From NCBI GenBank assembly GCA_039545315.1, contig BCIM01000007.1, positions 646,745 to 710,744 of the forward strand: a stretch of 64,000 nucleotides of DNA. Direction: 5' to 3'. Position 1 is the stretch's first letter. Every line of letters begins with the position of its first letter. The notes under the pieces were generated by a model, which worked only from the letters and a program-made list of their open reading frames with translations, ran no database searches and had not been told where the DNA came from. Positions 43,832 through 55,067 of the stretch are shown here, piece by piece. This stretch comes from Kondoa malvinella. Taxonomy: Eukaryota; Basidiomycota; Agaricostilbomycetes; Agaricostilbales; Kondoaceae. The translations under genes were made by a program, and so were the position numbers.

Positions 43832-45463
43832 TCACGCATTGCGCAACTGCCTCGCCAACATCCTAAACATCTCCACCACATTCGTTCCCTTCGCAGCAGA
43901 AACCTCAAAGTATTGCAAGCCCTGAGCTTCAGCCAACTTTCTCGCTTGCAGCCTGATGGCGTTCGATGCTGGAGTCTGTACCACATACCTTGCCATTCAG
44001 TCTCGCAGAAGACGAATGGATGCAAGCCGTACCACTAGATCAAGCTTGTTACCCACCAACACCACTTCTCCTTGCTGGAAATGCGGTATCGCTTTCGTCA
44101 CAAACTCCAAGCTCGCCTATTGAAGGCACATCATAACGCGCCCGTCTTAAGAAGGTAGCACTCACGCGATCCATCAAACTAAACACCAATAGCACAACAC
44201 TGGCAGACCCCAACATTGCCGGTTGGGCATCATGCAAAGTAGTACCGACGACGACACCGTTCTTGGTATATGTTATTCGACGAGAAGTAGTGCTTGTGAG
44301 TGTAGGTGAGGAAAAGAGTTGTTGATGCAGAAGAGAGGATTTGCCCGATTCCCTTGCGCCTGTTATTGGCGTCAATGGGCACGGTAGAGGAGGGAAAGAT
44401 TGAACGGACCGTGGATACATATATGATGCTCGTTCTTATTAACCGGCATTGCTTTGGTGTCTTGTGGTGGCCGGGTAGACTTTTTCGGAGAGTTTGTATA
44501 GTATAGCAAAACCAAAGAAGCGATAGACAGGAGGCAAGGCGCTATGAGATATTGCGAGAGCGAAAGCAGAGTCTGTGAAGGAGTAGGTAGGGTCGTTCGA
44601 GCGGGTGAATTGATTTCGGGTAGACTTGCAGGCAAAGGAGAAAGCTCGACTAGATCTTCTGGTTCGATGGGATCGCCTAACATTTGTGAGTTTGGGTTCA
44701 AAGGTTTGATGAATGTCGAAAGAGCGATAAGGAAGATGCTGGCTTTGATTAGATAGCGAATAGAGCGTTGCTGTAGGAAGCTTCGCGCGCTAATCGAGGG
44801 TTTAGACTCGTCGAGTTCAATCGGAGATGGCATACCTTTTGATAGGCTCGGGCTGCGTTGCTTCAATAAGATCTCTGGGATCTATGTTTGCTTTGGTCTG
44901 CTCCAAATCTTCGTCTGCTCTGAATTCTCCCTCGGCGTGAAAGCTAACATAACCCGTTGTCTGTGAAAACAGTATCGTCTTCAGCATCATAAGATACAAT
45001 GAGGGACCTGACCCACCTCAGTCGGCTGCATGGCCATCTCCCATCTAGCAAACGGACTTTCACCTCTGGTCACTTCCAACTCCAGCCCTTCGAGTTCAGC
45101 TGAGCTGTTTATGCCACGGCGAGATACACCGGAAGAATAGCGACTGCTCTGATTAGCCGAGGTGCTTCTACCGATGCTTCTAGGCGAGTTCTCGAGCGAA
45201 TCACCAGCATGTGCAGGTCGAATAATGGAGAATTCGCTCAGGGAAGCATAAGAGTTGGATAAAACTGATTTAGAAGGTAAGAAAGTAGAATCCCTGTCTG
45301 CTACGGATTCGAAAAGGCTCGAGAGGGCAGAAGAGCTGCCGTTGCTTGCATCTCGTCGCAAAGCTCGCTTCTGCGTTGCCGTTGCAGGGTAATTCTCCTT
45401 CTCTGGTGCTTCATAATAGCTTGAAGCGGCTGAAAGCGGATCTGGCATGGTATAATCTGACAT
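43832..45463 (-). CDS. membrane-anchored small-GTPase-like protein
   Basis: Exons join in one frame from MSDYTMPDPLSAASSYYEAP to ARQLRNA. The N-terminal ~200 residues are Ser-rich and disordered; two hydrophobic helices follow (YLIKASIFLIALSTFI; SLSQYLIAPCLLSIASLVLL). The C-terminal GTPase domain has a P-loop HGARESGKSSLL restored by splicing, a G3-like HDAQPAML, then VVLLVFSLMDR, G4 VVLVGNKLDL and G5 FEVSAAKGTNV. The layout recalls SRP receptor beta (TM plus G domain), but NKLDL and SAAKG are Rab/Ras-like and G3 lacks DxxG. Two apparent overlapping ORFs at 44817-44866 are explained by a 46-nt intron starting GTATGC. Function unknown. Confidence 0.6.
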
Positions 45464-46124
45464 GGCTGGCTTCGGTCAAGCGACGTTAGACAGTAACGGT
45501 GACTTCTTGGAGTTTCCCTCAACTTGAGCTCTCTATGGAAACTGACTGCTCTCTTGCTCTGTGCTCTGTCTCCTGCTTCGAACGCTAGGCAGTATCTTCT
45601 CGATTTACAGAGCCAAATCAACGATATGGTCTGTCAAGAGTCGGCACGTAATGTTTGCTTCTGTTTCCTCCGTCTTGCCAAATACCTTCTTGCGGCCTTA
45701 TCATATGCCAAAAGCACGTCAACTATGCATATCTCTTCGCGCTTTCCATCTGAACGGCTTGTAATCGAGCACAGAGCTGGCCTTTTGTAGTCTGGGGGCC
45801 CTTCTGCAGCCGAATCTCACAGACGCTGAGCCTGCATTGGAATGCTACGCGCAGTCCCGTTGCGTCTCAGTGAAGTTTGCTACGACGGGCATGATTGACT
45901 ATCTAAGGCTGAGGGCAAGGCGATCTATCGGCAAAAGGCAAAAACCTGGGTTACGACCCAGTGATAGACTATTCTCATTGGTGCCAGCTTCGGCCCGTCA
46001 TTCTCATTAAACAAAATTTCCGACCCGTACAAAGCATGATCAAATATGGCAAAATTCGCCGTGACCTAATCCATCACAAGACTCCTCGTTTCCTCAGCTG
46101 GGTATACCGCGCCCATGTCATACA
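45464..46124. other. intergenic region with a strong hairpin
   Basis: No protein gene is supported; a plus-strand frame from 45524 has signal-peptide-like residues but no ATG. At 45946-45961 CTGGGT and ACCCAG pair around a UACG tetraloop, and CTATC (45925-45929) pairs with GATAG (45963-45967) outside it. Either a structured RNA or a 3'/5' regulatory element is possible; no promoter boxes for RNA polymerase III were found. Confidence 0.4.
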
Positions 46125-48004
46125 TCACCATTGATCTTGATGGTCACGACCAATCTTCATGATGGAAAGTCGCTTCCATCTCGTTCCCAGATGGTATGTC
46201 GGTGTCGGCTCAACGATGGAAGAACTGGCAGAAGTGGTGGCTGTGTTGAGGTCAGCTAAGCACGAGCGTGGAAGATGGCAGGTCGCCCACCCGAAGAGCT
46301 GATCGTAGAGCCAATGGAGGAAGAGTCGACAGAAGAAGTCGTTGCGAAAGAACCGGTGCAATCTTTTTCTCTGATCAACGTTGCAAAGAAACGGGAAGGC
46401 GCGCGCTTACATGGCATGGCTTCCATAGCAAAAGTACGCAAGCGACAGGCTTGGTCTAGCACCGGTTTGCCAGCGTTGAAGGCAGCGCAGACATCGGCAG
46501 TTGTTTGCGCATCTTCCAGTGACAGGTCACTGCCCGCAGCGAATCCAGCATCGAAGGGTCCGCAAGACTGTGCGTTGCAAGCGGAAGCTGGGATAAGATC
46601 AAGGCTAAGTAACGGCAAGTCAGAACATCAAGCCTCCTTTGTATCGAAAGCAAGACATACATCTGCTGGCAGGCATTGGACGCCCGCTTAGTTCTATCAA
46701 GAAGATGCGTTAGATTATGCCGGTTGGTTCATGCGCATGCGCGAGCTTACAATACCGCGTTGAACCTTTCTGCGGACAGATCCCGTTTACCAGGCCCAAA
46801 GTTGCAATAGGTTTCGACTGCAAGCAATAAACCTATCAGCCAAAGATTAGACATTCACTACCTCAGGCAGCATACCGCCGGTACAGAATGTGTCGGCTCT
46901 AATAACCTTGCTTAGGTACCAGGCAGGTATAGGGACAGCGCGCTTACGTGCCAAAAGCAGCTGCTGCAAGGCATACTGTTGCGAGAGCTGTCACGAATGG
47001 AGGGCTGGCAAACAGGGAAACAGCTGCAGCAACGCCAAGCAAAAGTCCTGTTCTCTTTAGTGAGACATGAAAGTCAGTCTGTCCTCGAGACACTCACCAT
47101 CAAGAATCAACAAATCGCGCTCGAATCCAGACAATTGACCGTCTTTCAAGTCGTTGAGCAGGCGCAGCAAAACTTCTCCTGCGCTTTGCACCTTGTCGGG
47201 CGTCGCGACTGGACAGAAAGCGTTGTAGACTGCGGCGTTGATGCTGACCGCGTCGCAGGTCAATTCGCCGCCAAAGCGCTCAAAATTAGCACAGGCCTTC
47301 TCCTTGATCGAAGGTTCAGATTCGAGGTTGCCATAAAGGCAGCATAGGTGACGTTCATTCGTGATGGCGTCCGCTCTTTTGACATCAACAAAAATGACCC
47401 GTTGACCTGCGCGAGAGGGACAGCAGTTTTCGCAATCAGCTGAACAACGCCTGATCAGCAAAGCTTGGGCGGCTGGGCATCACAAAAGCACTGACGAGAA
47501 AATGCTGGATACGGAATACGATCAGTTGCGGGACCTGTCTACAGACGTCAAAGAGTACTATAACCTTAGAAAATATGCTCTCACAGATGTATCCGGCACT
47601 TGAGTCGTCCGGCCGATAGGCGCAGCAGAACTCCTGTCTGCAGCTACTGCCTTGATTGCAGGCCATGAAGTCGTCGCTTCTAAAGCCGTAGTACTCGATT
47701 TCGGACGTTGCTCGGCGGGAGAACACATAGCCTTGAGGAGCAGGAGGGCATGCGGCCTCGAGATCGGCGTAATCTGGGCAGAGACACAGGACAGAGTGAG
47801 CAATGTGGACGAGAGGAGAATGGTCGGCGTACTATCAAGATCAAAGCTACAGCCTAGACAAAAAGCCGCAGCGGTACCGTCCTCAAAAACACGACGTTGA
47901 CTGTTGGCACAGACATTGAACACTCCAGGGGAAGGGAGCAAATCAGCAGTGACTTGGTCCAAGTAGATGAGGGAGACTAGAGCGATGAGGCAGATTGAAA
48001 GCAT
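46125..48004 (-). CDS. cysteine-rich secreted/membrane protein of unknown function
   Basis: A ~470-residue protein spread over about nine exons. It has a signal peptide (LSICLIALVSLIYLDQVTA), then an extracellular part with many cysteines (FMACNQGSSCRQEFCCAYRP, CFSDCENCCPSRAGQR, HLCCLYGNLE, ACANFERFGGELTC). A hydrophobic stretch (LLLGVAAAVSLFASPPFV, then ALATVCLAAAAF) and a second cysteine-containing part follow (YCNFGPGKRDLSAERF, SACNAQSCGPFDAGFAAG), then a Ser/Thr-rich tail. I do not recognise the family. The frame joins are by eye; alternative short introns exist at about 47460-47530 and 46830-46880. Cys content suggests an extracellular, disulfide-bonded protein. Confidence 0.5.
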
Positions 48005-48427
48005 AGCGTACTCTGAGGCCAGCGAAGACAGAACGAGCAGGACGAAAGATCAGGGAACTAATCCATTGGATACCGCCCCGCTCGAAATTCGAATGATCGC
48101 GACCCAGATCAGGGGTACCACTCCGAGCCAAGTCTTCAGCTCATGCCCGTTTGTGAAGCGTGGACTACGAAGGGACGCTCCGATTGCCTGAAGTCTGCGG
48201 GGCAGCCAAGCTCATGCAGAAACAAATATGCTGAAGAGGGCGCGGGATAGAGTCGACAGCACGTCTGTCACCGTGCATCGACTAGGCTGATTTGCAGCTT
48301 TGAGGCATCTATGATTCGAGCTAAAGCTCAGAGGACTAGGACGGCATAACTCGAATAGCTTGCCGGTGTGCTGGCCATGGCTGGGTTGAGGCAAGCGACA
48401 ATTGCTTCGACAGGTTAACAAGATGCA
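48005..48427. promoter_or_regulatory. divergent intergenic region
   Basis: About 420 bp between the divergent starts of the cysteine-rich protein and the Vps39/Vps3-like gene. Presumably holds both promoters; no specific motif or gene recognised. Confidence 0.45.
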
Positions 48428-51400
48428 ATGACCAGGGATGGCGAAAGATTACCCCCATTCAGCCTACATACCCTGCTGACACCTGTGTTCTCTGTCTCAA
48501 GCACTGTCAGCCGAGCAGTCCGCTCCGTGTCCGTTACTTCGCCCTCAAGTGTTTATGCCGCAGCGACAGATGGATCCTTCAAGATTCTCGACTGCAGCGT
48601 CTCTCCGCCTGTGGAAAGTCGTTCACTGGGACCAGCGAGCCTAGCGCCCTCCAAGAAATCGATAGACAAGCTCGCTGTGCTTGAAACGGTCGACAGACTG
48701 CTGGTGCTCGCTGAAGGCGTCTTGACCTTTCATAATGCTTCTACGTTGGATGTCATGAGCTCTGGAGCTGCTGCAAGAGGTATAGGCTATAGCGCAGTCA
48801 AGAATGTCTTGAGCTTTGCTGTGGATGACTTCAATGCAAGACCGGATCATGTCGAGATTGCCATCATTCGGCGAAAAGGTGTAGCCCATTTCAACGTCTC
48901 TAGGAATAATGTGGAACTACTACATGTGCGCTTGGTGCTGCTTTTGAAAGAGTCCTGCCTAGCTCATCGTGATGCAGGAAGTATCTGTGCTCAATTCGCT
49001 CATCACCACCGCCTGTTTGCGGAACGGCTTCTTGTGCTACTCGGACGCGACCCAATACAGTATTATTGATCTCAATGCCGGAGAGCAGATGGATCTAATC
49101 ACCATCTCGAATGAAGAACCCAAGATCAGAGAAGATGGAACTCAAGAGCCCACGAACCCAGATCAGAAGCCTGCCGTTGGCGCTTTGGGCAACTCAGAGT
49201 TCCTCCTTGCCAACCATACCGGCAGTACATCGCTGGGCATGTTTTTCAAGGCGGACACTGGCGAACCTGTTCGTGGCACTATTGCTTGGGCGAGCAACGT
49301 TAGAAGCATAGGTATGGAGAGAAAGATTGCAGCTCGTTACGAGCTAATTGTTTCACCTCGATACAGCTATTGATCACGAACACGTTATCGCTCTGCTCCA
49401 CAACCGCACTATCGAATTCCACCATATAGCAAATCAGTCATTGATCCATCTCATCCACCTACCCGAACCTCTATCAGACCCAAGATCGCTTTTATGCGTT
49501 TACCCACGATCGTTCATCGTCCCTTCAGCTCCTTCACCTGTATTCTCTTCATGCAATCTCATAGAATTCCCGCTCTATGTGCAACAAAAGGTGGTAGAAG
49601 AGGGCGAGAACCGGCCAAGCACGCCTCCTCCGCATACCTTACCTGAAGAGAAGATCTTGCAGCCTGGTTCAATCCCGATCGAGTGCCGTGTCCTCTTGAT
49701 ATCTCGAAATTCAGTCACTTCATTACAACCTCTCAGTCTCCTAGAACGTGTCGAACACTACATTCGTACAGGAAAACTCAGAAGAGCGATCTCCATCACG
49801 ACAAACCTGTCTACCGCATCTTACGAAAACCAAAGCTTTATCGCCTACGTCAACCTCAAAGTCGGTCTTTCCTACCTCTTCGAAACGCAATTCCAAGAAG
49901 CTGGCGCATGTTTCGCCGTAGCTTGTGCTCATGGCTGCGATCCTCGATTACTTATCCACCTCTGGCCAGAATATCGACTCGAAGAATGGCAAGCTGATCA
50001 TCTGACTTTACACACTTGGGCTGGAGTACAATCTCTATTGGATCGAGCATCACGCGGAATCCAAGGCATCGTCATGGCTAACCTTTACAAGAATTATTCG
50101 CCTGGCATCAAGCCTGAGATCGAAAGTCAGACGCTCAATACCTCTTTATTACGAGAAGCGAACATCATGCTTCATACTTTGCTTGTTGGCTGGCAGGAAT
50201 CGCCTGAACGGACGGAAAAGGAGAATCGACATGTCAGACGAGCGGTAGATACTGTCTTGGCGAAAATGGCTGCCTTGGCGGATGCCAATGAGGATGTGTT
50301 GGACTTGATAGGAAGGAATACTGTTGCTATGAGGGATATGATTGCTTTTTTGGAGGCTGAGGGCAAGACGAGTCTGTTGGCGAAAATGTATGCGAAAGTC
50401 GGAAGGCATGAAGATCTTTTGGCTTTATGGATCAGGTCGGTTCTCTGTCCTCTTTGATGTGCAGATGACGTCCTGACTCCATGTCTCAGAGTCTATAAGC
50501 AAGACGATGAAGCAGTAACTTTGGGACAGATAGCTGCTTTGATCAGCTCGCTGCCGCCCAGTGCTCTCCGCCGAGAACAGACAATGTGGTTGTTGCAACA
50601 TGATGAGTCTGCTGCCGTAGAGGTGAGGAATAAGCGATCAGCTTCATGAAGTCTGCCGACAGCTATCTTGACAGATCTTCCATACGACGCTTGATACGTC
50701 TACTTTGGCAGAATTCGAACAGCTGCATACGCAAGTCAATGCAATCAACTCAGACGCTGCTTTGCTATTACTGCAGTACTTCAACTTCAAGCATGACCAC
50801 AAGGTCAGCAAGCCTGTATTTGTGAACGATTAAGGCTGACATTGACGTTCGTCAGAGCAAACTGACGTCTGAGAAGCTATTCGATCAACTCATTGAAAGG
50901 CTTCGGCCGCTTCTGAAAGATATAAGCTATCGTGAGGCATCCAAAACAAGTAGTAGGTCTGCAGAAATCTGCTAGTCCTCGTCTGACACCTTCTAAGCAG
51001 GGATACCAGACGACCGTACAGCTCTACCGGATCGTCTACTAGATAGCTTGGACGATCCGGCTCTGGGCGTCATCTCAAGTCTTAGGCTGCGCCTTATTCT
51101 GCTGCTATACGTAGAACAGCTTCTAGAACCAGCCAAGGTCCGATCTGTGCTTGAGGGCATGCCTGACCTTATCTTTGAGCGAGCCATGATCTATGGAAGG
51201 GTGGGTCAGCATGCTATATTGGCAGAAGCACTTCTCATAGTTTGTTTCAGGTCGGTCTGTACCGCCAAGCACTCGCAACACTGGTCATCAATGGTCAAGA
51301 TGTGCATTCAGCAGAAGTCGCTTGTTTGCAGCATGGTTGTCCAATTTCCAATGCTACAGCCAGAAGTCTCGCAAACCGCCTCAATTTACCCACCGACCGA

Positions 51401-51886
51401 CTCCGACCAGCTGAAGGCAAAGAAGAGACGCCTTCAAATGCACCAGCCGAAAGTGATCTGATGCGACTCTTGATCGAAGTGCTGCTGGGCAACAATACTA
51501 CTTCTGGCAACTCTTCTACCCTTTTACGCTTCGTCAATGCGCAAGCTGCTCATCTAGATGTTATCGAGACACTGGATCGCTTGCCCGAATCTTCTCCTGT
51601 GGCCGCTATTCAGCCCTTCCTCGCTCGCGGCCTGAGACGTGTAGCGCATAACCAATACGAAACACAAATCTTCAAGGCTCTGGCGACGTCGCAGTTCCAA
51701 ACTGCTGAAGAAGCATTGTGGGACAGACAGCAGGCGATGGGCGGTATCTTGGCAGAAGAAGACGAATCGTCGCCCGAATTGCAGATAAATGAGAAGGACG
51801 AAAAGGCTGTTGTAGGCGATAAGATAGTCGAGAAGCTGATGAGAAGCCAGGACGAATTAGGGGACGAGGTGATTGAGCTACGGTGA
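48428..51886 (+). CDS. CNH-domain tethering-complex subunit, Vps39/Vps3 (TGFBRAP1) type
   Basis: Vps39 (HOPS) and Vps3 (CORVET) tether vacuolar or endosomal membranes through Rab GTPases. The ~1000-residue joined product starts PPFSLHTLLTPVFSVSSTVS and has an N-terminal CNH-like beta-propeller (SSVYAAATDGSFKILDCS, HEHVIALLHNRTIEFHHI). An alpha-solenoid follows, with RVLLISRNSVTSLQPLSLLE, RVEHYIRTGKLRRAI, KVGLSYLFETQFQEAG and CDPRLLIHLWPEYR. The C-terminal Vps39-type domains carry LLRFVNAQAAHLDVIETLDR and IQPFLARGLRRVAHNQYE. I cannot separate Vps39 from Vps3. Its last 9 bp overlap the convergent neighbour. Introns cluster in the middle (50440-51260). Confidence 0.85.
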
Positions 51887-52924
51887 GGTCTTCTGTATAT
51901 GGGTATACCAGTGTGGGGCGAACGATGCATCATCCGTGATTTGTAACTTCTGGCAGACCGCCCGGCCTTTCGATTGCCACGATTGTTGCGACGAGTCTAG
52001 CAATGTCGAAACAGCTTTTGCGTGAATTGATTGAGAGATGTCTTGGCTGATCGCAAGATCATGCAGGGCACCGATAGCTTTCAGCAAGTAGTCATCGTCT
52101 CCAGCTGAGGCGGATAGCTCTTCATCAAAAGGATCGTAAGTTTGGCAAGGCATAAGGTTGTGAGGTTGTAAGCGCTGCCAAAAATGCTCTGTAGGCACAC
52201 GTAGTCTCTCCGTCTGCTTGAGAAAGGAACTTACCGCTTTTTCAATCGCATCATCCATAAGAACCGTATTTGACTGATCCCAATTCCCTTCAATCTCGTC
52301 CCAAACTTGCTTCAAATCCTTGACCGTCTGCACTTTCCGATGGAAATCTGCTGCAGAGAGGTTCAATCTGTCTCTGGCCCAGACTGCTACCAATGGAGGA
52401 TATGCTTCTTTGGTGATGGCGAGGGATTCGAGGGATTCATTCAACTTGCCAATGACGGGTTCTTCTGCAAATCCTGTCCATGCCGGACCATCTTCTACCT
52501 TCTTTGGACTTGAATAATCTTGAATTCCATTCCACTCTGGATACTCTTCATGCTCCGCGCTGGCCTTGGATGTTGTTCTGCTTGTATGTAACTTGACCTT
52601 GACTGCAGGCGAATGATTTTCCTCGATTCCATTCCACTCTTCTGGGTACTTCGCATCAGTTTGTTGATCTTGTGCTTTGCCATTCGGTAATTGCACTGTA
52701 TCCACAGCAGACTTCCCATCCTCAAAGCCAGTCCACTCTTCCGGGTGCGCCGAATCCTTCTCTACCGTCTCCTCCTCGCTAAACCCAGTCCAAGCCAAAT
52801 CTCTCGCTACAGCTTTCTTGTTCTTCTTCTTACCAACCCTAGGCAGAGGAGGAGGTGGTGCAAGTAAGCCAATAGCTTCGAGCATCAATTGAACATTGGC
52901 TGGTTTAGCTGAAGACCAAATCAT
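51878..52924 (-). CDS. WxG(F/I)-repeat protein of unknown function
   Basis: A 348-residue single-exon protein. Its first half is low-complexity with five short motifs: AWTGFSEE (W45), EWTGFEDG (W64), EWNGIEEN (W97), EWNGIQD (W131) and AWTGFAEE (W149). Each is followed by acidic residues. The second half is helical (VWARDRLNLSAADFHRKVQT, KQVWDEIEGNW) with no domain I recognise. WxxF-acidic peptides bind appendage domains of clathrin adaptors, so a trafficking adaptor role is an inference only. The stop codon overlaps the end of the convergent Vps39/Vps3-like gene by 9 bp. A GKKKNKK stretch near residue 31 could bind membranes or act as a nuclear signal. Confidence 0.65.
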   Translation of the reverse strand: MIWSSAKPANVQLMLEAIGLLAPPPPLPRVGKKKNKKAVARDLAWTGFSEEETVEKDSAHPEEWTGFEDGKSAVDTVQLPNGKAQDQQTDAKYPEEWNGIEENHSPAVKVKLHTSRTTSKASAEHEEYPEWNGIQDYSSPKKVEDGPAWTGFAEEPVIGKLNESLESLAITKEAYPPLVAVWARDRLNLSAADFHRKVQTVKDLKQVWDEIEGNWDQSNTVLMDDAIEKAVSSFLKQTERLRVPTEHFWQRLQPHNLMPCQTYDPFDEELSASAGDDDYLLKAIGALHDLAISQDISQSIHAKAVSTLLDSSQQSWQSKGRAVCQKLQITDDASFAPHWYTHIQKTSP

Positions 52925-53530
52925 TACTTTCCATGGCGAAGAGACGTGAAACAGGTAAGAGAGGAAAGTGGATAGGTAAGGTCTGATAGCTGGGTTGCGT
53001 GCACCTGCTGCTGTTCTACTGTTATACTAATGAGTGACCTGCAAGATTGTACTAATGCCAAAACATACGACTTGCGGCACTGTAGACATCTCATCTTCAG
53101 CGACGCGTATGCCTATCTGTGCAGGCCACTCACTACAAGCGTCTGTACGTCACAATGGTATCAGCTGAGTACAGCAGTCCAGCTGTTCATACACGCACAT
53201 TGTTCAAATCCAGAATCAACAGCTTGCTGCCAATAGCATGAGAAGGAGACGGCGGCTTCATAGCTTGCGATAGATATTTTGGAGATGGCACAAGTTTCTT
53301 CATCTCTTGCTGAGCCGCTTTAGATCTGGTAACACGCATATGGTCGAATCAAGACAAACAAAGATAACATTCTCTACATGCGCTCTAAGCTCTAGCTTCT
53401 AGACTTCCAATCATACATCTACAACTTGTGTTGACGACGTTGAGCATTCGCATCTCGCAGTTTGTCCGATTCGTGCATTCGATCAGAATTAGCTGGTGCG
53501 CCTGGATCGTCAGACTTCTTGGGTGCGGAT
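52925..53530. other. intergenic region, nothing recognised
   Basis: Holds the upstream region of the WxG(F/I) gene and the 3' side of cytochrome c peroxidase. No supported gene, repeat or RNA; open frames are short and of random composition. Confidence 0.5.
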
Positions 53531-55019
53531 TCATAAGGTCCATGTTGGCCTCGGTGTACACCCAGTTCTGTCTTCCAGGGTGAGCAAACGGACAAGTAAG
53601 GTCAAATGGAAGACGTACCGATGAGTTTGGCGAAAACGCGAGAGAAATCGTCAAAGAAGAGATCCTTGTCGTCTGCGTACTTCTCTACCCACGGTCGGAA
53701 CTTAACGTCTTCAATCAGAGCCATGCTGTAAACCAATGATCATGAAACAGGTACATTAAGCCTGAAGGACGATCAGCTTACTCAGTAGGCTACAACACAG
53801 GTCAACCAAGTCGATAAAGAAAAGGTAAGCAACTCACAAGCATCATCAACTCTTCTCCCAGGGATTCGTTGCTGAATTGACGAGGTCCTTCCCACTTCTT
53901 TTCCTTCCATTCGAGGTTCTTGAGCATTCGGTAGCTGTACGTGGATCTCACTACAATTTACAAGGTCAATGAAAGAGGTAACATACTATTGATTGCTGAA
54001 GCGAGTCGGGTTGACAACCCAAGCTCCTTCGAAACCTGACCGATCAGAATGACATCGCTAGAATCACAATCAGCTTTCCTTCAGATAGCATGCGATTGAG
54101 ACTTACACCAAGGTTGTGAGCACCAGAAAGAGCGACGATTTCTTGATCATTGAAACCCATTCGGTAGAAGACAGCTGTACGAAGTTGAGATCGATACACA
54201 GTCTGACGACTGAATGAGACCCAGCAACGTACCTCTGAGGTGATCCGATGCTTGGCTTCCATCAGGCAGTCTCCCTCTGCAATCGAATCAGCGAGTGATC
54301 AGACAAATTCAAAAGGCTTGTTGATCCGCTAACCTAGGCGGCAATCGACTATCATCTACGAAATCCGTTCTGCCACTGCGACCATGATTCGTCAGCCGAA
54401 TAGAGGAAGCTGCTGAAAAGCCGTACCCTTTGTAAGGAATGTCTGGACCACCCATCTCTTTGATAGCGACTACACCAGCCAAAGTCCATAAATCAGAATA
54501 AGTGATCCACCCATGCTTCTCTTTAACGGGTTCGAGGAAGACTCGGGCATGTTGCAACCCTGCGTTGGCTGGATCTCCACCTTCTGCTTCGTATCGCATG
54601 CCTGCACCTTCACTTCCACCTTTGCTTGAAAATATAAGCATGTGAAATTCGATCAAACACAGTAAAAACTGACCATCGCCAGTTTCTGCGCAATAAGTGC
54701 CAGAAGCGTGCCAGGCTAGACGCACGAGGACCCTGAGCAGGAACAAATAAGCTCTACTGTCTGCCATATCATATCAAAGGAACTCACGGTCCAGCTGAAG
54801 CATCATCGTAATCGGCTGTTGGGCGGGCATAAGCTGATATATAGGAGCAGAACATAGGAATACACACGCTGATGCAAGATAGCAGCTCTGCACGTGGCGC
54901 AAAGGCTCGAATCAACTTTCCGCGTTGGACAGCCCAATTGTCGATGCTCACATGTCTTTGCGTACTGCATCGTAGTCGCCTGGCTGTGAGACTGAGCCTG
55001 CTACTTGTGCTGGATCCAT
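53531..55019 (-). CDS. CCP1: cytochrome c peroxidase
   Basis: A haem peroxidase that reduces hydrogen peroxide with electrons from cytochrome c. Joined exons show [20 protein letters not shown] (distal Arg/Trp/His), then [40 protein letters not shown] and [20 protein letters not shown] (proximal His). [39 protein letters not shown] and [17 protein letters not shown] complete it. PTD is encoded by an 8-nt micro-exon (53782-53789). The N-terminus, [20 protein letters not shown], lacks a mitochondrial presequence, so a cytosolic form is possible. The join after VRKDI is uncertain: the only in-frame reading adds an odd ~13-residue insertion. Confidence 0.9.
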
Positions 55020-55067
55020 AACTTGTATTTTGATTTCTGATGAGGTGACGGTGGGTCAAGAACAACC
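55020..55067. promoter_or_regulatory. 48-bp bidirectional promoter/leader between CCP1 and the UBX gene
   Basis: The two divergent start codons (55019 minus, 55068 plus) are separated by only 48 bp. Both starts are supported by the family N-termini or the nearest in-frame ATG. The true promoters must overlap one or both coding regions, or the transcripts have very short leaders. Confidence 0.55.
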
